A stretch of 64,000 nt of DNA, taken from Flavobacterium undicola (GTDB lineage: Bacteria > Bacteroidota > Bacteroidia > Flavobacteriales > Flavobacteriaceae). How positions within the stretch are numbered: position 1 is the stretch's first letter; every line of letters begins with the position of its first letter. Location of the stretch: contig NZ_JAAAPM020000010.1 in NCBI RefSeq assembly GCF_009909155.2, positions 1 through 64,000 on the forward strand, written 5' to 3'. This document shows positions 44,307-53,982 of the stretch, piece by piece. The notes under the pieces were generated by a model. It had not been told where the DNA came from, searched no databases, and was given only the letters and a program-made list of their open reading frames with translations. The position numbers were made by a program, and so were the translations under genes.

Positions 44307-47001
44307 TCTTGGTCTTTTATTGATTTTAGCCATCTATTTAGTAATGCTTTTTTACATTGCTCATTGGTCAGAAAAAAGAAGCCATTCTAAATGGACTAAC
44401 AATCCTTATATCTATTCCTTTTCGTTAGCTGTTTACTGTACCGCATGGACTTATTATGGAAGTATTGGATTAGCCGCTAAATCAGGATTAGACTATTTAC
44501 CTATTTATCTGGGACCAATAATCATCATTCCTACCTGGATTATTATTCTTAAAAGAATTATTCGAATATCGCGGGTCAATAAAATAACCAGCATCGCCGA
44601 TTTTATCTCTCTACGTTATGGCAACAGTCGGTCATTAGGAGCCTTAGTTACTTTAATCTCCATTTTCGGGATCGTACCTTACATTGCTTTACAGCTTAAA
44701 GCCATATCAGACACTTTTCACATTGTAACCAAAACCCATGCGAGTTCTAATATTTTCACAGACAACACTACTTACATTTGTATTGCCTTAGCCTTATTTG
44801 CTTCTTATTACGGGAATAAATATGTGGACGCTTCCGAAAAAAGACGCGGTATAGTAACTGCTATTGCCATCGAATCGATCTTAAAATTAGTCTTCTTTTT
44901 AATTATTGGTATCTATGTAACTTACTTTGTTTTTGATGGTTTTGAAGACATTTACACTAAAGCATCAGTATTAGAAAATTTCGATAAAAAAAATACTATT
45001 GGCGGTTTAACCAATGGACTTAACTGGTTTTTCCTGTGCCTGATTTCTATGTTTGCCATCTTTATTTTACCAAGGCAATTTCACACTGCTATTGTCGAAA
45101 ATAATCAGGAAAAACACATTCGAACAGCCATTTGGTTGCTCCCACTCTACTTATTGCTTTTTAATATTTTTGTTTTTCCAATAGCCTGGGGAGGAAACAT
45201 TCTTTTTGAAACTCAAGGGCTTAATTCTGATACTTATTCACTACTGATTCCGCAACATCTCAACAACAACTTTTTAACTGTAATAGTGTTTTTAGGCGGA
45301 TTTTCGGCAGCCATTTCGATGATTATTGTTTCTTCAATAACACTGGCAACTATGCTTAGTAACAACCTATTAATTCCTTATGGTTTTATTGGTTCATTAG
45401 AAAACACTTCCCAGGAAAAAAACACCAAAAGAATTGTTCTTAGTCGTAAAATAGGAATCTTTTCATTGATAATATTAGCTTATATTATCTATCGTGTTTT
45501 TGTTTTAGATTACACTCTAGTCTCAATCGGCTTAGTTTCCTTTGTTATCATTGCCCAATTAGCTCCGGCCTTTTTCGGCGCTTTATTCTGGAAACGAGGC
45601 TCTAAAAAAGGGGCTGTAACCGGAATTATCCTTGGATTTTTAATTTGTTTTTACACCCTGTTAATTCCATACGCCCTTGGAACAACAAATTCCGCAAGCA
45701 CATTTGTACAAAAAGGACCTTGGGGAATAGCTTTGCTAAAACCTTTTCAACTTTTTGGGTTGGATTATCTAGACCCTATTCCGCAGGCCGTTTTCTGGAG
45801 TTTATTGGTCAATTTTCTTAGCTATCTTGCGGTTTCAGTAAGTTTTAGCGGAAATTACAGAGAGCGTAATTACGCCGAAATGTTTGTTGACATAGACGAA
45901 TACATCACCAATCATGAAAATGCCTATGTATGGAAAGGAACTGCCAATATTTCGGATATTGAAAAAATTCTGGAACGTTTTCTTGGTATTGAAAGAACAA
46001 AACGTGCACTAACGATCTTTAACCTAAAATACAACATCGACAAAGACAACAAGATTGCCGATGCCCGTTTTATAAAATTTGCCGAAAATTTATTAACTGG
46101 GCATATTGGTACGGCTTCCGCCAAAATAGTAATTGCCAGTGTAACCAAAGAAGACAAAATAAGTCTGCCAGAAGTATTGCGTATTCTGGAAGAATCTAAA
46201 GAAAATATCGTCATCAATAAAAAACTGACCGAAAGTTCGAATGAATTAAAAAAAATATCTGAACAACTTCAAATTGCAAATCAGGAACTCATTAACAAAG
46301 ACATTCAAAAAGATGAATTCCTGGACACGGTAACTCACGAGCTAAGAACACCGATAACAGCAATAAGAGCAGCTACCGAAATTCTACATGACGATGAGAA
46401 TATCCCTGCCGATGTACGTCAAAAATTTCTACAAAATATCATTTCCGAATCAGACAGACTCAACCGTTTGATAGATAAAATATTGGATTTGGAAAAATTT
46501 GAAACGGGAAAACAAAAAATTTATCTCTCTAAAAACAATATTTCTAAAACCATCAACAATACCTTAGAATCACTTCAACAATTAATTATAAACAAAAATA
46601 TAAGCGTTAAATTCGAAAAAAAATCCCACGAGATAAAAGCCTTTTATGACGAAGAACGCATCATTCAGGTACTTCATAATTTATTTTCGAATGCCATAAA
46701 ATTTTGTGCTGATACTGATGGGAAAATTAGTGTCAAAATTAACGAAGGCAGTGAATTTATATCTGTTAGGATTCACAACAACGGAAAAGAAATAAAACCC
46801 GAAGAGTTTGAAGCCATCTTTGATAAATTTTACCAAGCCAGAAATCAAAATGTAAAAAAACCAATTGGAAGCGGCTTAGGATTAGCTATTTGCAAAAAAA
46901 TAATTGAACATCACAAAGGAAAAATATGGGTTGAGAGTTCATCTGGTAACGGAACAACCATTATTTTTACATTACCCAATTACAATACTACTGAAAAATG
47001 A
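44299..47001 (+). CDS. Sodium:solute symporter-histidine kinase fusion (CbrA/CrbS-like)
   Basis: 900 residues. About residues 1-520 form an SSSF transporter with about 13 helices (YSFSLAVYCTAWTYYGSIGL, ITSIADFISLRYGNSRSLGA). Next is an STAC-type linker (ILERFLGIERTKRALTIF, about 550-570), a coiled coil, HisKA with the phospho-acceptor His680 in DTVTHELRTPITAI, and a HATPase domain (LFSNAIKFCAD, GSGLGLAICKKIIEHHKGKI). Relatives CbrA and CrbS sense nutrients and control acs. It is followed with a 4-bp overlap by a receiver protein and then acs. The likely signal is acetate, inferred from gene context. Confidence 0.92.
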   Translation: MSSLGLLLILAIYLVMLFYIAHWSEKRSHSKWTNNPYIYSFSLAVYCTAWTYYGSIGLAAKSGLDYLPIYLGPIIIIPTWIIILKRIIRISRVNKITSIADFISLRYGNSRSLGALVTLISIFGIVPYIALQLKAISDTFHIVTKTHASSNIFTDNTTYICIALALFASYYGNKYVDASEKRRGIVTAIAIESILKLVFFLIIGIYVTYFVFDGFEDIYTKASVLENFDKKNTIGGLTNGLNWFFLCLISMFAIFILPRQFHTAIVENNQEKHIRTAIWLLPLYLLLFNIFVFPIAWGGNILFETQGLNSDTYSLLIPQHLNNNFLTVIVFLGGFSAAISMIIVSSITLATMLSNNLLIPYGFIGSLENTSQEKNTKRIVLSRKIGIFSLIILAYIIYRVFVLDYTLVSIGLVSFVIIAQLAPAFFGALFWKRGSKKGAVTGIILGFLICFYTLLIPYALGTTNSASTFVQKGPWGIALLKPFQLFGLDYLDPIPQAVFWSLLVNFLSYLAVSVSFSGNYRERNYAEMFVDIDEYITNHENAYVWKGTANISDIEKILERFLGIERTKRALTIFNLKYNIDKDNKIADARFIKFAENLLTGHIGTASAKIVIASVTKEDKISLPEVLRILEESKENIVINKKLTESSNELKKISEQLQIANQELINKDIQKDEFLDTVTHELRTPITAIRAATEILHDDENIPADVRQKFLQNIISESDRLNRLIDKILDLEKFETGKQKIYLSKNNISKTINNTLESLQQLIINKNISVKFEKKSHEIKAFYDEERIIQVLHNLFSNAIKFCADTDGKISVKINEGSEFISVRIHNNGKEIKPEEFEAIFDKFYQARNQNVKKPIGSGLGLAICKKIIEHHKGKIWVESSSGNGTTIIFTLPNYNTTEK

Positions 47002-47360
47002 AGAAAATATTAATTGTCGATGACGAACCTAATATTGTAATGTCACTGGAATACACTTTCAAAAAGAACAATTTTGAGGTATTCATTGCTCGCGATGGCC
47101 AAGAAGCATTGGATATTTTAAAAAACCAACTGCCTGATATCATTATTCTCGATGTTATGATGCCTATGGTTGACGGTTACAGCACATTGGAACAAATAAA
47201 AAAAGAGCCTAGATTAGAACATTGTAAAGTAATTTTCATTTCGGCAAAAAATAAAGAAAAAGACATAGAAAAAGGACTTTCCCTAGGAGCCAATCTATAT
47301 GTCACCAAACCTTTTTCATTAAAAAAACTCGTTGAACAAGCACAAGAATTAATAAACTAA
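46998..47360 (+). CDS. Receiver-only response regulator
   Basis: 120 residues, a single REC domain: acidic pair in ILIVDDEPNIVMSLEY, phospho-acceptor Asp52 in IIILDVMMPMVDGYS, Ser/Lys in IFISAKNKEKDIEKG and YVTKPFSLKKLVE. It has no output domain, unlike CrbR or CbrB. It overlaps the kinase gene by 4 bp and precedes acs by 25 bp. It must act through a partner protein or as a phosphate sink. Confidence 0.94.
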   Translation: MKKILIVDDEPNIVMSLEYTFKKNNFEVFIARDGQEALDILKNQLPDIIILDVMMPMVDGYSTLEQIKKEPRLEHCKVIFISAKNKEKDIEKGLSLGANLYVTKPFSLKKLVEQAQELIN

Positions 47361-47385
47361 CAAAACTAAATACATACAAAAAATC

Positions 47386-49293
47386 ATGAGTCGTTACAAA
47401 ATAAGCAATTTAGAAGAATACTTCAAAGAGTACAAAAAATCAATCAAAGACCCGAAGAAATTTTGGGACAAAATTGCCTCTGAAAACTTTACCTGGTACC
47501 AGGAATGGGACAAAGTAGTTGATTTCAACATGGCAGAAGCCGAAATAAAATGGTTTGTAGATGCTAAGGTAAACATTACCAAAAACTGTATCGATCGTCA
47601 CCTGGCTAAAAAAGGAGACAAAGTTGCTATTGTTTTTGAACCTAACAATCCTGACGAAGCTTCACAATCGATCACTTACAATGAATTGCACCAACGTGTA
47701 AGCAAAATGGCGAATGTTTTATTGAGCCAGGGCATTAAAAAAGGAGATCGTGTATGTATTTATTTACCTATGATTCCTGAATTAGCCATCACAACATTGG
47801 CTTGTGCACGTATTGGAGCCATTCACTCGGTAGTTTTTGCCGGATTTTCAGCATCGGCTGTTGCTGCCAGAATCAACGATAGTGAGTGTAAAATGGTAAT
47901 TACATCTGACGGTGGATACCGCGGAAATAAGACCATTGACTTAAAAGGAATTGTTGACGAAGCATTAGTTAACTGTCCATCAGTTGAAAATGTTTTAGTG
48001 GTTCAAAGAACCCAAACTGACGTTAAAATGAAAGAAGGTCGTGACCATTGGTTAGCGCCTCTTTTAGAAAAAGCATCAGACAACAATACTGCCGAAATCA
48101 TGGATGCCGAAGATCCATTGTTTATCCTTTATACTTCGGGTTCAACAGGAAAACCAAAAGGAATGGTGCATACCACAGCAGGTTATATGGTTTATACTGC
48201 TTATACTTTCCAGAATGTTTTTAACTACGAAGAAAACGATATTTTCTGGTGTACTGCCGATATTGGTTGGATTACCGGACATTCATATATTTTATACGGT
48301 CCATTATTGAACGGAGCAACTACTGTTATTTTCGAAGGTGTTCCTTCTTACCCTGATTTTAGTCGTTTTTGGCAAATTATAGAAAAACATAAAGTAAACC
48401 AATTTTATACAGCGCCAACAGCTATCAGAGCTTTGGCTAAAGAAAGTTTAGATTATGTACAAAAATACCCTTTAAGTTCACTAAAAGTAATTGGATCAGT
48501 AGGAGAACCTATTAACGAAGAAGCTTGGCACTGGTACAATGACCACGTGGGTGGAAAACGTTGCCCAGTTGTAGATACTTGGTGGCAAACCGAAACCGGA
48601 GGAATTCTTATCTCACCAATTCCTTTCATTACACCAACAAAACCAACGTATGCGACTTTACCTCTTCCAGGTATTCAAGCCGTTTTGATGGACGAAAAAC
48701 GCAATGAAATTGAAGACAATCAAGTAGTAGGAAGTTTGTGTATTAAATTTCCTTGGCCAGGAATTGCCAGAACTATTTGGGGCGATCACCAACGTTATAA
48801 GGATACTTATTTCTCTACTTTCCCAGGAAAATATTTCAGTGGTGACGGCGCTTTGCGCGATGAAGTAGGTTATTACAGAATTACAGGTCGTGTGGATGAT
48901 GTAATTATTGTTTCAGGACATAATTTAGGAACAGCTCCAATTGAAGACGCTATCAACGAACATCCGGCAGTTGCCGAAAGTGCCATTGTAGGCTTCCCTC
49001 ATGACATTAAAGGAAATGCGTTATATGGCTTTGTAATTCTTAAAGAAACGGGTGAAAAACGTGATAAAGAAAATTTGGCTAAAGAAATCAACCAACACAT
49101 TTCAGATCACATTGGACCAATTGCTAAATTAGATAAGATTCAGTTTGTATCAGGTTTGCCAAAAACCCGTTCCGGAAAAATCATGAGACGTATTCTTCGT
49201 AAGATTGCCGAAGGAGATTATTCTAATTTTGGAGACACAAGTACTCTATTAAATCCAGAAATCGTAGAAGAAATAAAAGAAGGAAAACTATAA
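47386..49293 (+). CDS. acs: Acetyl-CoA synthetase (acetate-CoA ligase)
   Basis: 635 residues. The order is the ACS N-terminal domain (LEEYFKEYKKSIKDPKKFWD), the AMP-binding core with the P-loop LFILYTSGSTGKPKGMVHT, then DTWWQTETGGILISPIPF and GRVDDVIIVSGHNLGTAPIE. The C-terminal domain keeps the acetylatable Lys in KTRSGKIMRRILRK. It activates acetate to acetyl-CoA via acetyl-AMP. It is last in the operon with the sensor kinase and receiver, which presumably control it. A terminator follows. Confidence 0.97.
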   Translation: MSRYKISNLEEYFKEYKKSIKDPKKFWDKIASENFTWYQEWDKVVDFNMAEAEIKWFVDAKVNITKNCIDRHLAKKGDKVAIVFEPNNPDEASQSITYNELHQRVSKMANVLLSQGIKKGDRVCIYLPMIPELAITTLACARIGAIHSVVFAGFSASAVAARINDSECKMVITSDGGYRGNKTIDLKGIVDEALVNCPSVENVLVVQRTQTDVKMKEGRDHWLAPLLEKASDNNTAEIMDAEDPLFILYTSGSTGKPKGMVHTTAGYMVYTAYTFQNVFNYEENDIFWCTADIGWITGHSYILYGPLLNGATTVIFEGVPSYPDFSRFWQIIEKHKVNQFYTAPTAIRALAKESLDYVQKYPLSSLKVIGSVGEPINEEAWHWYNDHVGGKRCPVVDTWWQTETGGILISPIPFITPTKPTYATLPLPGIQAVLMDEKRNEIEDNQVVGSLCIKFPWPGIARTIWGDHQRYKDTYFSTFPGKYFSGDGALRDEVGYYRITGRVDDVIIVSGHNLGTAPIEDAINEHPAVAESAIVGFPHDIKGNALYGFVILKETGEKRDKENLAKEINQHISDHIGPIAKLDKIQFVSGLPKTRSGKIMRRILRKIAEGDYSNFGDTSTLLNPEIVEEIKEGKL

Positions 49294-49317
49294 TTTTTTT
49301 ATTAAAAATTTCATAAA

Positions 49318-49355
49318 ACCAAAAGCTGCTCAATAACTGGGCAGCTTTTTGGTTT
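49318..49355 (+). terminator. Terminator after acs
   Basis: The arms AACCAAAAGCTGC and GCAGCTTTTTGGTT enclose an 11-base loop and end in T residues. Located 24 bp behind the acs stop. Confidence 0.75.
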
Positions 49356-49373
49356 TTATAAAAAAAATCACAA

Positions 49374-49467
49374 CATTTAGAAATATAAAACAATCCATTT
49401 TTTTGACTCCCTCTCCTTTGGAGAGGGGTGGGGTAAAACAAAAACTATTTTATATTTCAAATGGTAT
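49374..49467 (+). repeat. MITE/REP-like palindromic element, copy 2 (diverged)
   Basis: It has the same layout as copy 1, with ATTTAGAAATATAAAACAAT at the left, the core hairpin CCCTCTCCTTTGGAGAGGGG and TTCAAATGGTATTA at the right. The left tip is changed and several internal bases are lost, so it is the oldest-looking of the three. It fills most of the gap between acs and the GH13 gene. Confidence 0.75.
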
Positions 49468-49498
49468 TATTCAAATCAAATTCATTCCAAAAATGGTT

Positions 49499-49506
49499 TA
49501 TTTTTG
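49499..49506 (+). promoter_or_regulatory. Candidate -7 box for the GH13 gene
   Basis: TATTTTTG fits TAnnTTTG, but lies 112 bp before the ATG and has no clear TTG -33. Confidence 0.3.
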
Positions 49507-49618
49507 CTATATTCGTTAACTAAGAATCACCTATTGATAGCTTAATTTATCGTGAAATAGCAAATTAATTTTCAAACCTAAGCTTTGTTTTTATGCAACC
49601 GTTTTAATTTTCTATTTT

Positions 49619-51424
49619 ATGAATAATGCGTTAAATACACTAATACAAAGAATCGAACCTCCCTTTTGGTTTTCAGGAATGCACAATCCCGAGCTTCAAA
49701 TTCTTTTTTATGGCGTAGATATTGCACAATGTCAAGTCTCGACTGCTAATCCAGTTGTGATTACCAATGTAAAACGCACCAAAAATCCCAACTTTATTTT
49801 TGTAACGATTAATACCCAAAAGATAAGCACAACCGAAATTGATTTTATATTCAAACCCAAGAACAAATCTAGTTTCATTCAAAAATATGAATTAAGAGAA
49901 CGAAGGAAAAATTCATCGCTTCGCAAAAGTTTTGATTCCTCGGACACTATCTATCTTTTAATGCCTGATCGTTTTGCTAACGGAAACAAAAACAACGATA
50001 ACGACAGCAGCACAACCGAAAAATACAACAGAGATTTGCCCGGAGGTCGACACGGAGGTGATATCGAAGGCATAATTCAAAATCTAGATTACATACAATC
50101 TCTTGGCATAACGGCAATTTGGAGCACACCACTTTGCGAAGACAACGAAGCCGAATTCTCCTATCACAGCTACGGTCAATCGGATGTTTATAAAATTGAT
50201 CCTCGTTTTGGAACCAATGAAGATTATGTTCGATTATCAGAAGAAGTACACCGCCGTGAGTTGAAATTAATCATGGATTATGTGACTAATCATTGGGGAT
50301 TAGCACATTGGATGCTCAACGATTCCCCTACTAAGGACTGGATTCATCAATTTGAAAACTACACCCAAACCAATCATAAAAGAAGCACCATAAGCGATAT
50401 TAACGCTTCAAAAATTGACCGGACTATTTGTCTTAACGGCTGGTTTGTTCCTTCCATGCCCGACTTGAATATAGGCAATCCTATGGTTTTCAAATACCTT
50501 TGTCAAAACGCTATTTGGTGGATTGAATATGCTAATTTAGATGGTTTTAGAGTCGACACCTACAACTATTCTGAACCAGAATACATCTCAAAATGGACTA
50601 AAGCCATTACAGACGAATATCCAAATTTCAATCTCGTTGGTGAAATTACCATGCGCAATCAAGGACTGCTTTCATATTGGCAAAAAGACAGCCCAATAGC
50701 TAAAATCCAACAATTCAATTCCAATTTACCTAGCGTAATGGATTTTGCCTTATCAGATGCGCTACAAGTTATTTTTAACGAAGACGATGACACCTGGGAT
50801 CAAGGAATAACAAAAGTGTATGACCTACTTTCGAAAGATTTTTTGTTTCCCAATGTGAATAATCTATTAATTTTTGGCGAAAACCACGATACCAAACGAC
50901 TCAATCACATTTACAATAATGATATTCGAAAATACAAAATGGCAATGACAATGTTAGCAACCATCAGAGGAATTCCACAGTTGTATTATGGTTCTGAAAT
51001 TGGAATGGCTGGCGATCAAAATTTAGGTGATGCCGATATTCGAAAAGATTTCCCCGGCGGTTGGGAGGACGACGAAAACAATGCTTTCAATCCCAAAACT
51101 CGTTCCGAATGTCAAAAAGTATATTTTGATTTTACTTCAAAATTATTTCATTGGCGAAAAACTAATGATGCAGTGCATTTTGGCAAAACCACACATTATA
51201 TTCCAGAAAACAATGTGTACGTTTATTTTAGATACAATACCACTAAAAGTGTCATGGTTTTGATTAACAACAATCCCGAAAATCAAGAAATCTACACACC
51301 AAGATTCAAAGAAAATATCGGAAATTATAAAAAAGGGAAAGAAGTCTTATCTGATTTAATTTTTGATTTATCCCAAGCAATTATTATCGAAGGAAAATCG
51401 GCTTTAATTTTAGAATTAGAATAA
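49619..51424 (+). CDS. GH13 cyclomaltodextrinase/neopullulanase-like amylase
   Basis: 601 residues. The N-terminal domain opens with RIEPPFWFSGMHNPELQILF, typical of the cyclomaltodextrinase N-domain. The GH13 barrel follows, with DYVTNHWG, nucleophile Asp313 in DGFRVDTYNY, acid/base Glu342 in NLVGEITM and Asp424 in IFGENHDTKR, and a short C-terminal sandwich. All three catalytic residues are present. No signal peptide is seen at the chosen ATG, so it appears cytoplasmic, unlike SusA-type relatives. It cuts alpha-1,4-glucans, cyclodextrins or pullulan. It stands alone on the plus strand. Confidence 0.9.
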   Translation: MNNALNTLIQRIEPPFWFSGMHNPELQILFYGVDIAQCQVSTANPVVITNVKRTKNPNFIFVTINTQKISTTEIDFIFKPKNKSSFIQKYELRERRKNSSLRKSFDSSDTIYLLMPDRFANGNKNNDNDSSTTEKYNRDLPGGRHGGDIEGIIQNLDYIQSLGITAIWSTPLCEDNEAEFSYHSYGQSDVYKIDPRFGTNEDYVRLSEEVHRRELKLIMDYVTNHWGLAHWMLNDSPTKDWIHQFENYTQTNHKRSTISDINASKIDRTICLNGWFVPSMPDLNIGNPMVFKYLCQNAIWWIEYANLDGFRVDTYNYSEPEYISKWTKAITDEYPNFNLVGEITMRNQGLLSYWQKDSPIAKIQQFNSNLPSVMDFALSDALQVIFNEDDDTWDQGITKVYDLLSKDFLFPNVNNLLIFGENHDTKRLNHIYNNDIRKYKMAMTMLATIRGIPQLYYGSEIGMAGDQNLGDADIRKDFPGGWEDDENNAFNPKTRSECQKVYFDFTSKLFHWRKTNDAVHFGKTTHYIPENNVYVYFRYNTTKSVMVLINNNPENQEIYTPRFKENIGNYKKGKEVLSDLIFDLSQAIIIEGKSALILELE

Positions 51425-51508
51425 GTTTTTCAATAAAATCCTACACCATAACCTTGATTTTCAATTATTAACTAAGACCTAATTTGTTGATTTTTTTATT
51501 TGTCTATT

Positions 51509-51539
51509 TTCCTGCAAGGTTTTAGAAACCTTGCAGGAA
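51509..51539. repeat. Perfect hairpin, dispersed CCTGCAAGG-type repeat
   Basis: The 14-bp arms TTCCTGCAAGGTTT and AAACCTTGCAGGAA are separated by TAG. It resembles a repeat family I recall between Bacteroidota genes and could also end the GH13 transcript. It is followed at 51585-51630 by the degenerate CTTTGCGAACCTTGCGTAAA motif. Confidence 0.6.
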
Positions 51540-51637
51540 TTCATACGTTTTGTAAATCAAACTCAAATTATAAATAAAACACCAAAACTTTGCGAACCTT
51601 GCGTAAAACTTTGCGACCTTTGTGATTAAAAAACTCC

Positions 51638-52315
51638 ATGCTCAAAATAGGTCATCGTGGTGCTAGAGGATATGAACCAGAAAATACTCTAGCCAGTTTT
51701 CAAAAAGCAATCGACTTGCAGGTAGACGGAATTGAACTCGATGTGCATTTGAGTTCAGATGGCGAACTTATGGTTATCCATGATGAAACTATTGACCAGA
51801 CCACTAATGGAAAAGGCGAAGTCACTAAATTTACCCGAGCTGAATTGCAACATTTCAATATTGAAGGCAACAATAAAATCCCAACACTCCAAGAAGTTTT
51901 TGATTTGGTTAACCGACGTTGTTTTATCAATATCGAATTAAAAACTTTTGAAACCGCTGCCAAAGTAGTCCAATTAATCGAAAAATACATTCGCGAGAAA
52001 AGCTGGGAATACAAGGACTTTTTAGTTTCCAGTTTCAACTGGGATGCCTTAGAGGAAGTTAATTTTGTCAACTCTAAAATCCCAATCGCAGTACTTACCG
52101 AAACAGATTTAGACAAAGCTCTGGCTTTCGCCAAAATAATTCAGGCCAAATCCATCAATCCTGATTTTCAATTATTGAATATGGAAAACACTAAGAAATT
52201 ACAAGAAAATGGCTTTGATGTTTACCCTTGGACAGTCAACGAAACAGCCGACATAAAAAGAATACAATCATTTAACGTAAACGGAATTATCTCTGATTTT
52301 CCAGATAGAATATGA
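51638..52315 (+). CDS. Glycerophosphodiester phosphodiesterase
   Basis: 225 residues, without signal peptide, so cytosolic (UgpQ-like). It has the family motif set: IGHRGARGYEPENTLASF, DGIELDVHLSSDGELMVIHD, FINIELKT and the late VYPWTVNE. It hydrolyses glycerophosphodiesters to sn-glycerol-3-phosphate and an alcohol. Its stop overlaps the start of the flavoprotein gene by 4 bp, suggesting a two-gene unit. Confidence 0.95.
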   Translation: MLKIGHRGARGYEPENTLASFQKAIDLQVDGIELDVHLSSDGELMVIHDETIDQTTNGKGEVTKFTRAELQHFNIEGNNKIPTLQEVFDLVNRRCFINIELKTFETAAKVVQLIEKYIREKSWEYKDFLVSSFNWDALEEVNFVNSKIPIAVLTETDLDKALAFAKIIQAKSINPDFQLLNMENTKKLQENGFDVYPWTVNETADIKRIQSFNVNGIISDFPDRI

Positions 52316-53520
52316 ATCAAAAATTTGATATAATAATTGTTGGCGGTGGCGCAGCAGGATTTTTCACTGCCATCAACATCGTAGAGAAAAATCCGAAATT
52401 AAAAGTCGCTATTTTAGAACGAGGTGCCGAAGTACTGCAAAAAGTACGCATTTCTGGTGGTGGCCGTTGCAATGTAACCCACGCCTGTTTTGAACCTAAC
52501 GAATTAGTCAAATTTTACCCGCGTGGTGAGAAAGAATTGCGCGGCCCTTTTCATCAGTTTTGTTCTGGTGATACGATAGAATGGTTTGAGAAACACGGTG
52601 TAGAATTAAAAATCGAAGAGGATGGGAGAATGTTTCCCGTTTCTAATTCGTCCCAAACCATTATTGATTGTTTCCTGAAAGCGACCCAAAAACTAGGAAT
52701 TACAGTTCTTACAGGACAATCTGTACAATCGATTTTTAAGAAAGACAATCTTTGGAAAGTGGAAACTCAAAACGAAAATTTCCTTGTTGAAAAACTAATT
52801 CTTGCAACGGGCAGCAACCCTAAAATCTGGGAACTTTTGCATACTTACGGTCACGCGATTGTAAGTCCGGTACCCTCCCTATTCACCTTCAACATCAAAG
52901 ATGCCCGAATAAAAGAATTACCTGGCGTTGCAGCTCAGGTTTCGGTAAAAGTAAAAGACACCAAGCTAACTTCAACCGGTCCTTTATTGATTACGCATTG
53001 GGGAATGAGCGGTCCTGCAATTTTGAAATTATCTGCTTGGGGAGCCCGAATTTTACACGATAAAAATTATCAATTCACGATTTTTGTGAATTGGCTCAAT
53101 GACATTGAAACTGGTGAAGCCGAAAAAATACTGAAAGACTTAAAACAAGAACACGCCAAAAAAACGGTTTCTAAAAAATCTCCTTTCGATTTCCCGAATC
53201 GTTTATGGGAAAGTTTAGTATTAGCTTCTGGAATTGAAGCTGAAACCAAATGGGCTGATTTATCAAAAAATCAGTTGCAAAATCTAGCCAATCAATTGAC
53301 GAATGCAACTTTTCAGGTAAACGGGAAAAGCACTTTTAAAGAAGAATTTGTCACCGCTGGAGGAATCGATCTTAAAGAAATCAATTTCAAAACCATGGAA
53401 AGTAAACTACATGAAAATCTTTTTTTCGCTGGAGAAATCGTCAATATTGATGCCATTACAGGTGGATTTAATTTTCAAAATGCCTGGACAAGTGGATTTA
53501 TTTTGGCTAATGGAATATAG
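52312..53520 (+). CDS. HI0933/BaiN-family FAD-dependent oxidoreductase
   Basis: 402 residues. The FAD motif DIIIVGGGAAGFFTAINI is at the N-terminus, then KVRISGGGRCNVTHACFEPN (the HI0933 signature), an ATGSNPK turn, an inserted domain (about 190-330) and the closing FAD-binding block EIVNIDAITGGFNFQNAW. The substrate is unknown; the family is named after annotated bile-acid and aminoacetone enzymes, but most members are uncharacterised. It overlaps the glycerophosphodiesterase gene. Confidence 0.93.
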   Translation: MNQKFDIIIVGGGAAGFFTAINIVEKNPKLKVAILERGAEVLQKVRISGGGRCNVTHACFEPNELVKFYPRGEKELRGPFHQFCSGDTIEWFEKHGVELKIEEDGRMFPVSNSSQTIIDCFLKATQKLGITVLTGQSVQSIFKKDNLWKVETQNENFLVEKLILATGSNPKIWELLHTYGHAIVSPVPSLFTFNIKDARIKELPGVAAQVSVKVKDTKLTSTGPLLITHWGMSGPAILKLSAWGARILHDKNYQFTIFVNWLNDIETGEAEKILKDLKQEHAKKTVSKKSPFDFPNRLWESLVLASGIEAETKWADLSKNQLQNLANQLTNATFQVNGKSTFKEEFVTAGGIDLKEINFKTMESKLHENLFFAGEIVNIDAITGGFNFQNAWTSGFILANGI

Positions 53521-53553
53521 AAAACAAATAATATTAATTGTTATTTGAAAAAA

Positions 53554-53907
53554 ATGGAAGAAGTAGAATAATATATCAATGCACTGCCAATTGAGGTTCA
53601 AAAAATAATCGAAAAAATAAGAGCCATCATTAAAAATGAAGCTCCTGATTGCGTTGAAAGTATTTCTTATGGAATGCCTGCTTATAAAACATTCGGGAAA
53701 CCATTAGTTTATTTTGCTGCTTACAAAAATCACATTGGTTTATATACCACTCCTTCGGGGCATGCTCAATTTTCAGAAGCATTATCTAAGTACAAACAAG
53801 GGAAGGGTTCGGTTCAATTTCCTCTTGACTCTGCTATTCCCTATGAATTAATTGAGCAAATAGTTGCATTTCGGGTAAGAGAAAACAGCAACAAATACAC
53901 AAAATAA
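53554..53907 (+). pseudogene. DUF1801/YdhG-like gene with stop at codon 6
   Basis: From ATG 53554 the frame reads MEEVE, a TAA at 53569, then YINALPIEVQKIIEKIRAII and continues to SISYGMPAYKTFGKPLVYF, ending at 53907. The DUF1801 fold is intact after the stop, and homologues begin with an equivalent VDEYI segment, so TAA probably replaces a Glu codon. Translation could restart only from ATG 53674, which loses the first 40 residues. Either a young pseudogene or a base error. It lies 33 bp after the flavoprotein gene. Confidence 0.75.
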
Positions 53908-53982
53908 TTAACAAGTATTTACATTATTTTTAACTTTTAAAACCAATAACTTTAATACTTTTACTATCAAACTATTCTAACT

